Below, piece by piece: positions 27,901 through 39,600 of a DNA stretch of 64,000 nucleotides. The notes beneath the pieces are model-generated. The model was not told where the DNA came from and searched no databases. It worked only from the letters and a program-made list of their open reading frames with translations. Every line of letters begins with the position of its first letter. Within the stretch, counting starts at the first letter, position 1. A program made the position numbers and the translations under genes. Origin of the DNA: Acestrorhynchus altus (lineage: Eukaryota > Chordata > Actinopteri > Characiformes > Acestrorhynchidae); contig JAVGWO010000026.1 of assembly GCA_034509495.1 (NCBI GenBank), positions 1,271,909 through 1,335,908 on the forward strand. Direction: 5' to 3'.

Positions 27901-30625
27901 CTCAGCCAGCCCAAACAGCCAGGTCACTAATCTATTATCATACTTTTTTCTATTATACTAAAGGGCCCATATAGAATAGAATAGAAAACTGAACTGATTT
28001 TTGAATTACTTTTGTCACACAAATCCATATATTTGGCACACACTTCCATTTATTTCCAATTATATGTTTTGACATGGACTGCTTTGGTTAAAGCATCATA
28101 CAGGATCTCAGAACACGCATGGACCCTCATACGGGCCCTGTAAATTATATGTGGAACAGTTCTGTGAACAAACAGCAACAAATTGGTTACAATAATGAAA
28201 AAAAAAAATCCAGTTGGACCATTTTAGGCCACGGACCGTGTTCCATTCTTGCAGCATACAGGTGTGTCCAAATTTACACCCTGTTCATACACTATTTAGT
28301 GTTCTATTTCAGGTGTCAGCTGTTTGGTAGTGTTATCCAAATAGGCCACAATGCAACTCTGTGTTGTGATTTAAAAGAATAATTCAGGCTGGAGATTTAG
28401 TATCCTCATCAAAACAAATTTTTTATTTAGAATGAAAACCACCCATGGTATAAGTGTTTCATGTTGTTGTTGCTTATTGACAAATTGCATAATTGGGATA
28501 TGTGTAGGGTTTGTTTTCGGTTGTTGTTTTTAGTTTTTATTTATTTATTTTTAGGGGGTAATCATTTAATGGGGTGATTTCACTGATGTCAGGTATGTCA
28601 GAGAACTAGTTAAAAAACACAGTGCAGAACTAGGTTTGCCATTTGGGACATTAAGTGAAGTTAGAAAGTTAATGCAGATTAGAGTAGCACAAAAGTGCAG
28701 AAAGCATATTTCCAGAGTAAGTAAGTACTGTCTGAATTCTATTTTGTTTCCATTGCTACTCCTCTATATTGTGTTCTATTTAGAACAATCTATATTGTGA
28801 ATGAGTAAACAAGTGGACCATTTCAGACACAGTATCCACCTATATTCAATATGTTGATTTGTTCCAAGAAGATGTAACAAATTGAATATGAAACAGAAAA
28901 ATGAGTGAATAACATTGTATAACTTAACAAAAGCTTTGAATGGTGATTTTTGTTACTGTTTGTATGAAACATAAGAAAATAACCTGTAAGAATTCAGTTG
29001 ACAAGAAAACATACAAGCAAAAAAGACAGCTAATGTAAAAAATGGAATAAATATATTTTAAATCATCAGAAGCTCCCCATAGAATAGTGCTGTAGCTAAT
29101 GGACTCATGACTCAAGTAAGCTACCGGTTGTAGCTTTTCAAATTGTGAATCTAAATAATCCCACTGTACCAGCAAACACCTTTTAGTTTCTTCATAGCCA
29201 TAAAACCCTGCACTGGTTTGAGTGGCTCAGACACAGGCACTGCGCAACACACACTAACACACCACTGTCATGTCAGTGTCACTGCAGTGCTGAGAATGAC
29301 GTACCACCCACATAATACCTGCTCTGTGGTAGAAACCAGGAGGTGGTAATAATTTTGTGGTTGATTGTAAACTAGTAAAACAAATCAATTTCAGACCCTC
29401 ATTGTGCTGAGATGTGATCTCTTGATTAACGACATGCTGCTGCATAATATGTGTACACCACCGATCAAAAGTTTCAGAACCCATATTGAGTGTTCTAAAA
29501 CTTTTGACTGGTAATATTTTTCTGCGAACCAGCAAAAATAAGTCAGTGTTACCCACCTATTGAGAAGGAGTACAGCACCATCCATATCCCATCCAGAGGT
29601 TTCTCCACTGTCCAAAAGCCTCACCAATGTTTTGCACATCTTCTTCATTGTCTGGTTGAATTGAACTTTTGGTTCAGTTTTTGTTTGTATAAAGAATTCT
29701 TTTTGGCTTTTTCTCAGCCATCTCTTCTTGACAGTGCATGAAATTCAACATGTAGCTTGCTAGCAAGCAAGTGCAAGGTACCCCTGCTCCTTCCTTTCAC
29801 TGTCATTTGCACAAACATGAATTCCCCCTGCTGCTGATTGACTGGAGTAGTGTGGTGTAACTTGAGGCAAGCCACTTTGATTATTTCCCATTTACAGAGC
29901 CATGGCTGTGTACAAACACCATACATTTTCCAGAATCTAAGAACTAGCAGACCAAAGAACTAGCAAACTGGGAGGAAAATTCTACAAAAAGTGTATTGGA
30001 TTGCAACTGTGCATAACACCTTTAAAGGTGCAGTAATAAAAACCATTTGTTTACTTGTTTAAAAATGTTTTGTGTAAAAATTAATTATGCTTTTTGGTTC
30101 TTATACCTACACAACCATTCCAATCGACATCTGATGACAAAATGTATTACAAGATATATATGACATGGGCCCTTTGAGTCTAATGATAACCAAGACAGGC
30201 CTCATACTGTTTAATCTTTCCCGCTTCCTTTCTCACAGCTCCAGATGTGTATGCTGTCATTAGGTGTGAGGAGGACACTATAAGGACACGTGTCTTTCAA
30301 AAAGACATCAGTCCTGAGTTTAACATCAAAGCAATTTTCTACAGAAGAAAGCCCAGGACAAAAATCTACATAGAGGTGAGGTGTGTGATTCACCAGTTTA
30401 AAGTGTTATCATTATGGAAAGAATATCATCACTGTGCATCTGCGTTTTTTGTGCATCCAGTTGTGGAGAAGAGGGCTGCTGTTTGACTCCTTTCTGGGTG
30501 GAGCTCATCTTCAAACAGGAGACACTGAAAGAGGGCGGAACAGAGTGATTGATCTGCAAGGTGGAAAATCTCGAGGCTGTATCTATGTAGAGACCTCTAG
30601 CAGTCAATGCCTGACTGACTTATGA
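14442..30625 (+). CDS. capn5/capn6: Calpain of the CAPN5/CAPN6 type, catalytically complete, 12 exons
   Basis: Calcium-dependent cysteine protease. Coding exons: 14442-14606, 18873-19004, 20011-20222, 21146-21338, 22655-22848, 22968-23045, 23510-23981, 26638-26760, 27482-27678, 27804-27922, 30239-30375, 30461-30625. They join in frame to 2,187 bases, 728 residues plus stop; human CAPN5 and CAPN6 are about 640. The ATG lies one base after a splice acceptor, so the 5'UTR starts in an upstream exon. Triad: Cys81 in LGNCWMVA, His253 in LVKGHAYG, Asn285 in MRNPWG. Then come a C2-like domain (GGCINHRETF, NPQYMF) and a C-terminal C2 domain (PDVYAVIRCEED, SFLGGAHL); there is no penta-EF-hand, which defines this subgroup. 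Mammalian CAPN6 lacks the catalytic Cys; this protein keeps it. Sequence is mixed between the CAPN5 and CAPN6 patterns, so paralogy is left open. Confidence 0.95.
14640..14940 (+). mobile_element. tRNA-derived SINE in calpain intron 1
   Basis: The segment reads like a well-known fish SINE: a gcagg-type tRNA head with ctgggtttgattgctctgc (box B-like), then gtttcttccggatactccgg, then a body with gacttgtgccctgtccaggg and tgcctgatatttccagcagg. It begins about 34 bases after the first coding exon. The tail is not obvious. The long antisense frame over it is a by-product. Confidence 0.75.
15601..15770. repeat. Dispersed repeat, copy 1 (partner at 29345)
   Basis: The stretch containing ccagtaaaacaaatcaattt and the following gttctaaaacttttgc match 29345-29520 with small differences. 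The central text resembles the ends of fish DNA transposons. It lies in calpain intron 1. Confidence 0.55.
19005..20010. other. Calpain intron 2, no further feature seen
   Basis: Donor GTCTGT follows codon CAG, and the acceptor follows a pyrimidine-rich tract ending atatccag. No gene, RNA or recognisable repeat is visible inside it. Confidence 0.6.
23661..23930 (+). other. Charged insertion inside calpain exon 7
   Basis: Residues about 376-465 of the calpain separate the end of the protease core (EWAHAPVDLPP) from the C2-like domain (CGGCINHRETF). In human CAPN5, as I recall it, fewer than a dozen residues fill this position. The insert is rich in Glu, Lys and Arg and reads as low-complexity, probably disordered or helical. 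It is in frame, has no stop and no internal intron signal that restores the short form. The DNA is purine-rich (repeated gaggag, aaagag), suggesting expansion of a GA-rich tract. Confidence 0.8.
24871..24916. repeat. (TA)n microsatellite
   Basis: Uninterrupted TA dinucleotide run in calpain intron 7. Confidence 0.95.
25680..26130 (-). mobile_element. Non-LTR retroelement 3' remnant
   Basis: Starts with a ggata pentamer array, then gaactttattgattccttgg and ccctcagggaaattaa as at 7369. Farther on it contains gtacagtgtgatggtgtgcg and a 'gtcctgcact' stretch, phrases frequent in fish LINE 3' regions when read from the tail. Orientation is inferred from the tail position. It lies in calpain intron 7. 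Confidence 0.55.
26990..27400 (-). mobile_element. Decayed Tc1-like transposon fragment
   Basis: Phrases such as gcctccaccatgtttgac, gttccacaactgggcagtc and tttctgttcctgaatattac correspond to the reverse complement of a fish Tc1-like transposase gene. Minus-strand frames are broken. It lies in calpain intron 8. Ends are not defined. Confidence 0.5.
29155..29345. mobile_element. Fragment of a non-autonomous fish DNA element
   Basis: Contains cacactaacacaccactgtc, gtcagtgtcactgcagtgct and taatacctgctctgtggt, the half-palindrome phrases of a common fish non-autonomous element. A fuller copy is at 62650-63215. It lies in calpain intron 10. Confidence 0.6.
29345..29775. repeat. Dispersed repeat, copy 2 (partner at 15601)
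   Basis: Longer copy of the repeat at 15601-15770, sharing agtaaaacaaatcaatttca and gttctaaaacttttg. It contains caccgatcaaaagtttcaga, a wording typical of terminal parts of Tc1-like elements. It follows immediately on the non-autonomous fragment at 29155. Confidence 0.5.
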
Positions 30626-30755
30626 TCACAGCTGTGCTGCTGAAGACTGGGAAAGTCCATGTAGGACCAGACTTCTGTCACTGTTACACAGAGGTGTTTT
30701 GTATTGACCAGCTCTCTCATTAGGATCTTAGGAATTCTGGTGGGGATGTTTAGTG

Positions 30756-30761
30756 AATAAA
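30756..30761 (+). terminator. Polyadenylation signal of the calpain gene
   Basis: AATAAA about 130 bases after the calpain stop codon, the first such hexamer downstream. Confidence 0.65.
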
Positions 30762-30994
30762 GAAGAAAATGTCATTTGTTTTTTTGCACACTATTTCTAT
30801 GTCTCAAACAGACTGGGGCTTTAATGTAAGCTTGTTGGTGTATTTTAAGTTATTTTAACTGTCCCTGAGAGATCACACAGGCACTGTGTAAGTAGTGATA
30901 TAAGGGGTCCAAAGAGGGTTTTAAGGGACCCATTTAGCATGGTTCCCCCATTTACTTTAGGCCTCTAGTTATACTACTGACGATCCATAAGACA

Positions 30995-31975
30995 CAATGC
31001 ATCTGAAAAGTATTCACTTTTTGCATTTTATGTTACAGCCTTATTCCAAAATGGAATAAATTAATTTTCCCTCCTCTACACACAATACCTCATGATGACA
31101 AAGGGACAAGTCTTTTGAGTATGATGATACAAGCTTGGTATGTCTGTTTTTGGGAAGTTTCTTCCATTTATCTTTGCAGAAACTCTCAAGATCCATCAGA
31201 TTGAATGCAGAGTGTTGGTACACAACCATTTTTAGATATCTCCAGAGATGTTCAATTGGATTCAAGTCTGGGGTTTGGCTGGGCCAATCGAGGACATTAA
31301 TAGAACTGTCCTGAGGCCACTCCTTTGTTATCTTGGGTAAGATTGTCTATGTACATCGCTGCAATCATCTTTCCATTGACCCTGACTAGTCTCCCAGTTC
31401 CTGCTGCAGAAAAACATCCCCACAACAATCATTTTGTTTCTCATGGTCTCTCAGTCCTTTAAGTGCCTTTTAGCAAATTCCAGATGGGCTGTCAAATCCC
31501 TTTTACTGAGGAGTGGTTTCTGCCACTTTACCATAAGAGTGAAATGGTTGTCCTTCTGCAAAGTTCTCCTCTCTCCACAGAGCAACATTAAAGCTCTGTC
31601 AGAGGGACCATTGGGTTCTTGGTCACCGTGATGACTAAGACCCTTTGGACAGACAGTTCAATAAAGAGTCCTGGTGGTTCCAAACTTCTTCCATTTACGG
31701 ATGATGAAAGCCACTGTGCTCATTGGGACCTTCAATGCAGCAGATTTTTTTCTGTACCCTTCCCTAGATCTGACTTGATACAATCCTGTCTCGGAGGTCT
31801 ACAGGCAACAGGCTGTGAATATTTATGTATGTGTTATATTTTTGTGTTCTATTTGTGAAGAAATTGCAAACATTTCAAACAAACGGTTCTCACTTGTGAG
31901 GGGAAAATTAATTTAATCAATTTTGGAATAATGTAACATAACAAAAGGCCCTCAGGCTCTATACATTACCTGTGT
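30995..31975 (-). mobile_element. Decayed Tc1/mariner transposon with inverted ends
   Basis: Left end carries cttattccaaaatggaataa and the right end carries its near reverse complement, ttttggaataatgtaacata. The minus strand encodes transposase pieces, including DLNPIEHLWRYLKM, part of the Tc1 C-terminal catalytic region. Internal phrases on the plus strand (gactagtctcccagttcctg, ggttccaaacttcttccatt) match the reverse complement of a widespread fish Tc1 family. Frames are broken and several hundred bases are missing, so it is inactive. Confidence 0.85.
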
Positions 31976-32139
31976 AAGACATTCAAATAGATAATATTGG
32001 ATCATAATTTGGACACGTAGTGTGGCAATATCAAACAGTCATATTTGAAAGTGTGTGAGCCCATTGATAATTTTCTGCATACATCTGACTTAAAAGTCCA
32101 TTAGATTTCAAATAGATAAGGAGAACAAAATAAAAAAAG

Positions 32140-33000
32140 ACAAATATTACACTTGGTCAGTTATTTATTGAGGAAATGGTTTGATATATTTGAGTGGCAA
32201 AAGTATGCTTTCAGTTTCTGACCCCCTTGTACAGCAATAACTACAACTAAACCTTATGGTAACTGTTGATTAGTCCTGCACTTTGGCTTGGAAGAACTTC
32301 AGAACCTTTATGTCATGTCTCCATACAAACCCCTCTGTTATGTTGGTGTGTTTCCTTGCATGAACTGTTTGAAGACATGAAGGTGTTTAGGTTCATTGTC
32401 TTGCTGCCTGACCCACATCCAGATCACGGATATTTATTCACAAACATTTTCCTTTAAAATTTGTTGTTATAATTCAGAACTCATTTTTCCAATATTGAGG
32501 GTAAGCCATCCTGGCCTAGATGCAGCAATGCAGTGTATTCCTTTCTCTAATCATAACATATCTCATTTAAACCAAATATATTTTGGTCACTTTCTTTCAC
32601 AAAACATTGTTCCAGTTATCAATTTTTATTTTTGGAGATGTGCCATGCTCATCATTGTTATACAGTGTTCACATGAGTGTGGATTCGTTAACATTAACCT
32701 ATGTGAGATGGCTTAGATGTTACCTAGGGTTCTATTGAGACCTCGTAGGCTATTACATGCCCTGCTCTTGGCAGGATTTTTCTTTGTCGACCACTATTGT
32801 GGAGGATAAAAATGGTCTTGAATTTCCTCCATTTGTACACAATCTGTCTGTGACTGTGGATTACAGTCCAAATGTTTTTGTAAGATTTTGCAGCCTGATG
32901 AGCATCAAAAGCTCTTGTTCACAGTTGCTCAGAAATCTCCTTTGTTTATGGCATGACACACTTCCTCGTCTCTAAATGTGTGTTAGAAAGATCAGACCTA
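32140..33000 (-). mobile_element. Second, more decayed Tc1-like element
   Basis: Plus-strand phrases cccccttgtacagcaataac, ttgattagtcctgcacttt, aggttcattgtcttgctgcc and catttgtacacaatctgtct match the reverse complement of another Tc1-like family of fish. No intact transposase frame remains. It belongs to a different family from its left neighbour at 30995. Confidence 0.65.
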
Positions 33001-33108
33001 GATTAATGTTGTTTATTTAGAACAGAGCACCCACACACATTTCATAAGATAATCTTATAAGTGCTGCTTACCTTTCTGCCACCCACAGATATGTAATATT
33101 GTTATATA

Positions 33109-33110
<2 letters not shown>

Positions 33111-33178
<68 letters not shown>
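33111..33178. repeat. (ATT)n microsatellite
   Basis: Perfect trinucleotide run of about 68 bases. Confidence 0.95.
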
Positions 33179-33604
33179 TTCTTTATTCATTCATCTCCTT
33201 TGTTGACACTTTTATTTGGTAATACCTACAAATTAAATTAGAGACATTGTTGTTAACTGCATTTAAAAGTTAAGAATCCTAAATCTTGAGGCAAAGTGAT
33301 TGTGGTATTATAGTAATCTTGACTTTTTGAGAGTACAAAACAATATGTTTGCTAAGATACTAGTTAGTTTTGGTAATTAAAGTTTGGTTGTCATCTGCTG
33401 GTCAGATACTTACAAAACAAAATTGTTGTATGAAGACACTGATGATGCCGTTTGTCATGATAGATCTTACCATTTGAAAATAACCTATTTTGTAATAAAG
33501 ATAGCAACATTTTCTGTTTCCTGTGGATTTAATGTGTTGGTTTAACCTACCTGCTTATTTAGTTACATATATACTGCCAAACATCTTAGCCTACATATGA
33601 GTTA

Positions 33605-34973
33605 CAAATTGTGAATCGTTTGTTGAATTTTATCTATTTTGACATTAAAGAATGTCATAAAGTCATTACAGGAGATGTCTGTTGGAATGATTGGCTGCTG
33701 GTTCATTTTGAAAAGGTATTAAACAGGTATCTAGGATTGTCCTTATTTTTATCTGTTAAAGATGCAATATATAATGATTTAGCTTTAACTAAAGTGTGTT
33801 TATAATCTGTGATAGTAAGTTTCCAGGCATCTCTAAAAAATTTCTAGTTTTGTTTGCCACCATTTGCGTTCGTAACTGCGTGCGGTCTGTTTCAAAGTGC
33901 AGGTTCGTCCATTGTACCACAGAGCTAATTTTTTCTCTTTAATTAGTTTGGTTCTGATTGGAGCTATATAGTCCAGATTTGGTTGGAGGGGGAGTCCACT
34001 ATGGTTGGAGGGGACAGAGACAGTGGATAGGTCGGGGACAGTACTAATGAATTCACTAACTGTTGAGGCTGGTATGGTGCGTCTACTAAGGGAACGAAGT
34101 GAGTGATGTATGTTGTGGTGTAAGATTAAGTTGAATAAAATTAGATAATGATCTGAAATGGAGTCGTTCTGTGAGATACAAGTTACATTGTCTATGTCGG
34201 TGTCCAGGGTTAAAACTAGATCTAGGGTGTGGTTGAATCGATGGGTAGGTCCGGTAATAATTTGTTTCAACCCAAAGTCATCCAAAATGGACTGAAAGGC
34301 CATTTTAAGTGGATCTTGGGCCTTTTCAAAGTGGATATTAAACAATTACAGCTTTGTCAGTAGAAAGAGCTACTTGGGCTAAGAAGTTTGTGAAGTCAGT
34401 GAGGAAGTTTGTATACGGACCAGGAGGACGGTAGATAGTGATAAGTTGAAACGCATGTTGCTTTTTTGAGACAGAAACTGGGTCCGATATCTTTAGGATA
34501 AGTATTTCCAAAGATTTTGCTTCATATCCTGAGTTTTGGGTTATAGCTAAGGCGGAGTCATATATTGTGGCTACACCACCTCGACGACCAGATCTGCGTG
34601 GGTGACTGTAGTGACTGAAGGAGGGAGGACAAGATTCATTCAGAGCTATATATTCATTGGGTTTGGCCCAGGTTTCACAGAGACATAGGGCACTAAGGTC
34701 ATTATCAGTGATTATTTCATTCACAGTCACTGCTTTAGAGGTTAAAGATCGTATGTTTAATAATCCCAGTTTGATACGGGAGCTGCTGTTTCTCAGAGAG
34801 CTGGGAGATTTGGTTGTAATTCTAATAAGGTTATTAAAATCTGTGCTTTGGTTCATTTGGTTCATTTTCTCGTTGTATGTGTTGCTTATTGTCAGTTTAA
34901 AACCAAGGTTTTGGAGAAACAGATTGAGAAATGTCGATGTAACAAATGACCTGTCACACAGACATACATTCAT
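33605..34973 (-). pseudogene. LINE ORF2 fragment: AP endonuclease region, broken
   Basis: The minus strand encodes the N-terminal part of a non-LTR retrotransposon ORF2. It has the apurinic endonuclease-like pattern: LGLLNIRSLTSK, ALCLCETW, RRGGVATIY, QLITIYRPPG, and SISDHYLILF with the Ser-Asp-His motif. This fits L2/CR1-like LINEs. It is broken at least twice. Near 34340 a small deletion with a stop lies where the catalytic GDFN-type motif is expected (after DKAVIV). Near 33835 a shift is followed in another frame by DAWKLTITDYKHTLVKAK and later SCNDFMTFFNVKI, which leads toward the reverse transcriptase. That domain is absent. It is a dead internal fragment. Confidence 0.85.
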
Positions 34974-35379
34974 GTAGAGTAAGATCTTTTTGTATGGATT
35001 AAATGAACAACCAGTGTTATAATGTGTACCGATATAAAATCACATTTGTTTTACATTTATTTTACACCCCCTGTAGGCATTTTTTGTTGCACTTCTGATT
35101 CTTGTTGTCTTACTGTAGAAAAGAAAAATCAGAGACCACTTTAAATTTCATTTCCAGTCAAATCAACCATTAAAATGATTATTCCTTTTTAGAGCACTTT
35201 GTGTTGAAAGTGTAATATGCTGTCAACTCATGATTATACTGTGCAATCAATGAATTCAGTTAATAGACTTGGTAAATATGCAATATGCAAAAAGATTTTT
35301 TACAATCTGCCCTGAAAACCAAAAACCTGTTGGTCCTGTAACACAACTTTCCTACAGATCTGAATTGCACAACTGCAGA

Positions 35380-35460
35380 ACTTAACTACAAAAGACTGGC
35401 TTCAGTGAGTTAGACAGGAGGCTCTGAGCAACTACAGGCAAATCTGATAAACAGTCACTG
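35380..35460 (+). promoter_or_regulatory. Possible 5' noncoding exon of tmem272-like copy A
   Basis: A stretch ending aaacagtcactg is followed by GTAAGTGTCT, a strong donor. It lies 1.2 kb before the coding ATG at 36684, whose exon is preceded by a pyrimidine-rich acceptor (ctctccctgtatag). A similar arrangement precedes copy B (donor after 42866). This is inference from splice signals only. Confidence 0.3.
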
Positions 35461-35741
35461 GTAAGTGTCTCACTGTCTCACCTATTCCTATTTTCATACT
35501 TATTTTTTCATATGTAGACAGCTATTATGGTTGTTGTTAAAGTACATTCAAAATGTTAAATTATTGACATACACAATTTTCATTAAACCTGAGAAGCAAA
35601 AGAACATCTGCTACTGAGGCACTATAGGTAGATATGTAGTTAGATGAAGATCAAACAAGAGGTAGAAAATTACATTCTTACTATTCTAACATACTCATTT
35701 TAGTATTTGTAATTTTCTTGACAGCTCCAGTTTTTTTTCTT

Positions 35742-35925
35742 AAGCCCGGGGTGTTGAACCATATCCACAATGGGTCAGTGTGGTTGCAGGTTTTCAATCT
35801 AAATAACCAGCCGTGACACCTGATTCCACCTTAATTGTCCAGACTTAAAAACAACTAATCACACATGCTTCTGTTTGGCTGGATTGAAAACCAACAGCCA
35901 CACTAGCCCTTTTTCGATACGACTT
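35742..35925. mobile_element. Palindromic MITE-like element, family 2
   Basis: gtgtggttgcaggttttcaa on the left is mirrored by gattgaaaaccaacagccac on the right as an imperfect inverted repeat. There is no coding capacity. A related element is at 59577-59750. Confidence 0.55.
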
Positions 35926-36683
35926 GACATTCCAGGCTTAAACTATATCTAGCCAATGTCTCGTACCAGCTACTCTAAATTGTTCAGTGAGTAGAACATG
36001 AATTAATCTCCCAGATACAGTATAATGTTAATGATAAAACATTCTGTAACACTGTCGATCTGGTCAGGGATGGAAGACCATTGTCTTGGAAAATGTTCCA
36101 AGAGACCTGCTTGTAGGATTGCAAAACAGGCAAACTAAAACCTCTGACTGAATAGAGAAGAATCACAGGATGATTTAACACTCTGGAGTGGTGGTGCACT
36201 GTTCTACTCTCCAGCAACTGCTGCACAAATTGTACCTCCATGGGAAAGTCATCAGAAGAAAACTTTACTGTATCCTCACCATAAACGTTTGTCTTGTGAA
36301 CATTAAGGGAACAGATATTATAATGAATGAGATCCCCATCTGTTGCATTACCTAATCCTAAACATTACTGTGTTTATTCTGCACCATATGGTTTTGCTTT
36401 TGCTTTAAGGCAGATCGGAATTCCTCAAGGTTGTGTTTCACAGTGAAAGCACTAAACATGCTGTGCCCTTACAAGGCTGAAGGTTCACATTCTTAATAGT
36501 ATGGAACAAACCACAATCATCTTAACAACAACAGATAAATGGCAGTAGTCAACAACAAAATGTGTCAACAATAATGAGTGTCACTAAGGAGCTCTAAGCT
36601 CTTGATGGGTGTTTATGTGTCTGGGCTGTAATTGAACTCTGGCTCTCCCTGTATAGATTCCTAAATACCAGATACACTTCAGT

Positions 36684-39600
36684 ATGGAAGCAGCAGCCAT
36701 GTGGCATCAGCTTGATGGAATACAGGTGAAGAGCCTTCCATGCCTAGGTGAGTATTCCCTAATTAAACAAGCAAACCCTCCCAAAACTGTGAGGGCCATA
36801 ATAAAACCTTTTTCTTGTCTATTGTGGATTTTGATATGTTTTGAGGATCTTTATCCATTTGTAGAAGCCATCCTCTTTTTAACTTAAGCTATTTTTGATT
36901 CCAGAATTTACTGACATTTTATTGAATCCATTCTTCCCTCTGTGCTGTGAGATATTCCACATGTCATTGGCTGCAACATATCCTCTAAACACGTCCGATC
37001 CAACCACATGCTTAACAGTTGGAGAGGTGTTTCTTTTATGAAATTATGTGCCCTTTTTTCTCTAAACATACTTAAGCTTATTGCAAAAGAGTTATTTTAA
37101 CCTTGTTGGGTCACCAGACTTGTTTCCAAAATGAATCAGGCTTGTTTAGATATTCTGGTGCAGAATTTTGTGGCAATGACACAGAAGAGGTTTTCTTCTG
37201 ATGACATTTCCATTACAGGCATATTTGTGCAGGGGTCGCTGAAGATTAGAACAATGTACTACAACTCCAGAATCTGCTAAAGCATCCTAAAGGTCTTTTC
37301 AGTCAAGTGGGGTTCTTATTTGCCTTTCTAGCAATCCTACCAGCAGCTGTCTCTGTTGTTTTTTCTTGATATTTCAAACCTCCGCTGTTTCTTAATTACA
37401 TTTCCAACTGAGGAAATGGCAACCTGAAAATTCTTTGCTATCTTCTAATAGCCTTCTCCTGTTTTGGGGGTCAACTATTTTACTTTTCAAAGTTAGACAG
37501 CTGTTTAGAAGAGGCCATAGCTGCTGCTTTTTGGGACAAGGTTAGAGGAGGTTAGTTTGGGTATTTATAAAGCTTTGCCTAGTCTTTCTAAATGATGACT
37601 GTGAACAAACCACAACCAAGTAGGCTAATTAAGGTCTGACACCTTGGTCAAAGTTATCTAAGAAAATCTCCTAAGATTGCTTTTGCAAGGAACTGCTTTT
37701 CTTTTCTTACTCAAAAATTGTACAAAAACAAAATAATACACTGAATTTTAAGCACAACAGTCTCTAGAGCAAGGATTATCAACCCTACTCCTGGAGAGCT
37801 ACTTTCATGCAGACTTTAATTCAATCCTAATCCACCCCACCTTATCCAACTAATTACTGCCTTCAGAGGTTACTGGTTGGCAGAGAGGAGTGTGTTAGAA
37901 TTGGGTTGGAAATCTGAAACCTGCAGGAAGGTAGCTCTTTAGGAGCAGGGATGGCTCTCAACCATACTTCGTGGTGTAATCCAATGTTTCTCAAAACAGT
38001 CAACATGGGACCGCTTTAAAATATTTCATTTTGAAATGGGGTAAAACATTTCAGAAAGCAGAAAGACATCCAAAGGACAATGTGCAGATCACTCAGACAT
38101 CACTCTGTACAATTGTGAAAGGCAGAAAAGTATCTCAGAATACACAACATATGAAACCTTGAGGTGGATGGTCTACAACAGCAGAACATTATGCCAAATT
38201 CTACTTCTTTCAGCTAAGAAAAGAAAGCTGAGGATGCAGTGGGCACAGGCTCACCAAACTGGTCAATTGAAGACTGGAAAATTGTAGCCTTGATTTCTGC
38301 TGGTAGGGTTAGCATTTGTCACCAACATCACGAATCCATGGAACCAACCTTTGTCAACAGTCTAGATTGGCGGAGGTGATCTAATGGTGTGAGGAATGTT
38401 TTCTTGACATGTTGTGGGCCCATTAATACCAGCCTATCATTGTTTCAATGCAGCCCATCATGTGCATTCATCCATAGCCACAATTTACCCATCTTCTAAT
38501 GGCTACTTCCAGCATGACCATGGACCATGTCACAAAGCAAAAGTCACTCCAGTGTTCCCAGTCTTTGGCATCTGGTAGAATAGAGATTTGCATGAAAGTG
38601 CTTGAGAGAACAATCTGCAGGAATAGCATGACCCAATTATGTCATGGATCAGAATCTCAAATGAATGTTTCCACTGTGGAATCAAAGGGAGGGCCAACCA
38701 CAAACTTCCTAATGAAGTGTGTAGTTGAGTGTACATTAGTGAGTATGCACTATAGCAGGGCTAGGCAATTCCTGGAGTGCCACATTCCTATAGTTTCTTG
38801 CGATCCTTGCTCTAACACTGTTTCTCAACCCTGGTTCTGGAAGCACCCCTACTCTGCATATTTTAGAGTTTTCCCTGCCCCCAGCATACTTGATTCAAAT
38901 AACCAGCTCATTTGCAAGCTATTCAGAATTGCATTGGGTGTGTTAAATCTAAAACGTGCGGGACAAGGGTGCCACCAGGATCAGGGTTGAGAAACACTGC
39001 TGAAACAGACCTACTAAACCTGGTAAATAACAGCTGAGTTGAATCAGGTGTGTTGACTAGAAAACTGTGCTGGAATCTACCACCCTAGAACTAGGATTGC
39101 CTACCCCTGCACTGCAGACACTGAGGATATAAGTCTAAAGTTATCTAAGTGTGTAAGTATCACTGAGTACTAAATCTATATGTTTTTAAACCACAGTGAT
39201 CTCCAAGCTACTACTATTGGTGCTACCTATTGCCCAGGTTGCTATAGGTGAGTAAAGTTATATCTTGTTATGTACTATAAACAATATAATAAAAACAAGG
39301 TTTACATGACTATATTAGATTTTGGAACATTGTAAAATATTTTGTGCATTCAAAAGGCAAATTCATTAAATCACATATAGTGTAACATTTATTCCTTAAA
39401 CCTAGTTAAAGTTCAGCTCAGTTTAGTCAGAAATGATCTTTGTCAGCTGCTAGTCTCAGTATTTAAGAACTTTAGAAGCTTAGAAGCTTTATACATTTAA
39501 AAAAGTGTAGATGTTCAGCAACTTCTACAATCATTGGCGCACCCCTGGTTAAGATGTGTTCTTATAGGCTTCAAAATATTTTTGTTTGTATTGACCAATG

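Noticed and set aside
38499..38990. Plus-strand frame of 163 residues
   Set aside because: Runs across a decayed Tc1 element and a nested MITE; it matches no conserved domain in that frame.
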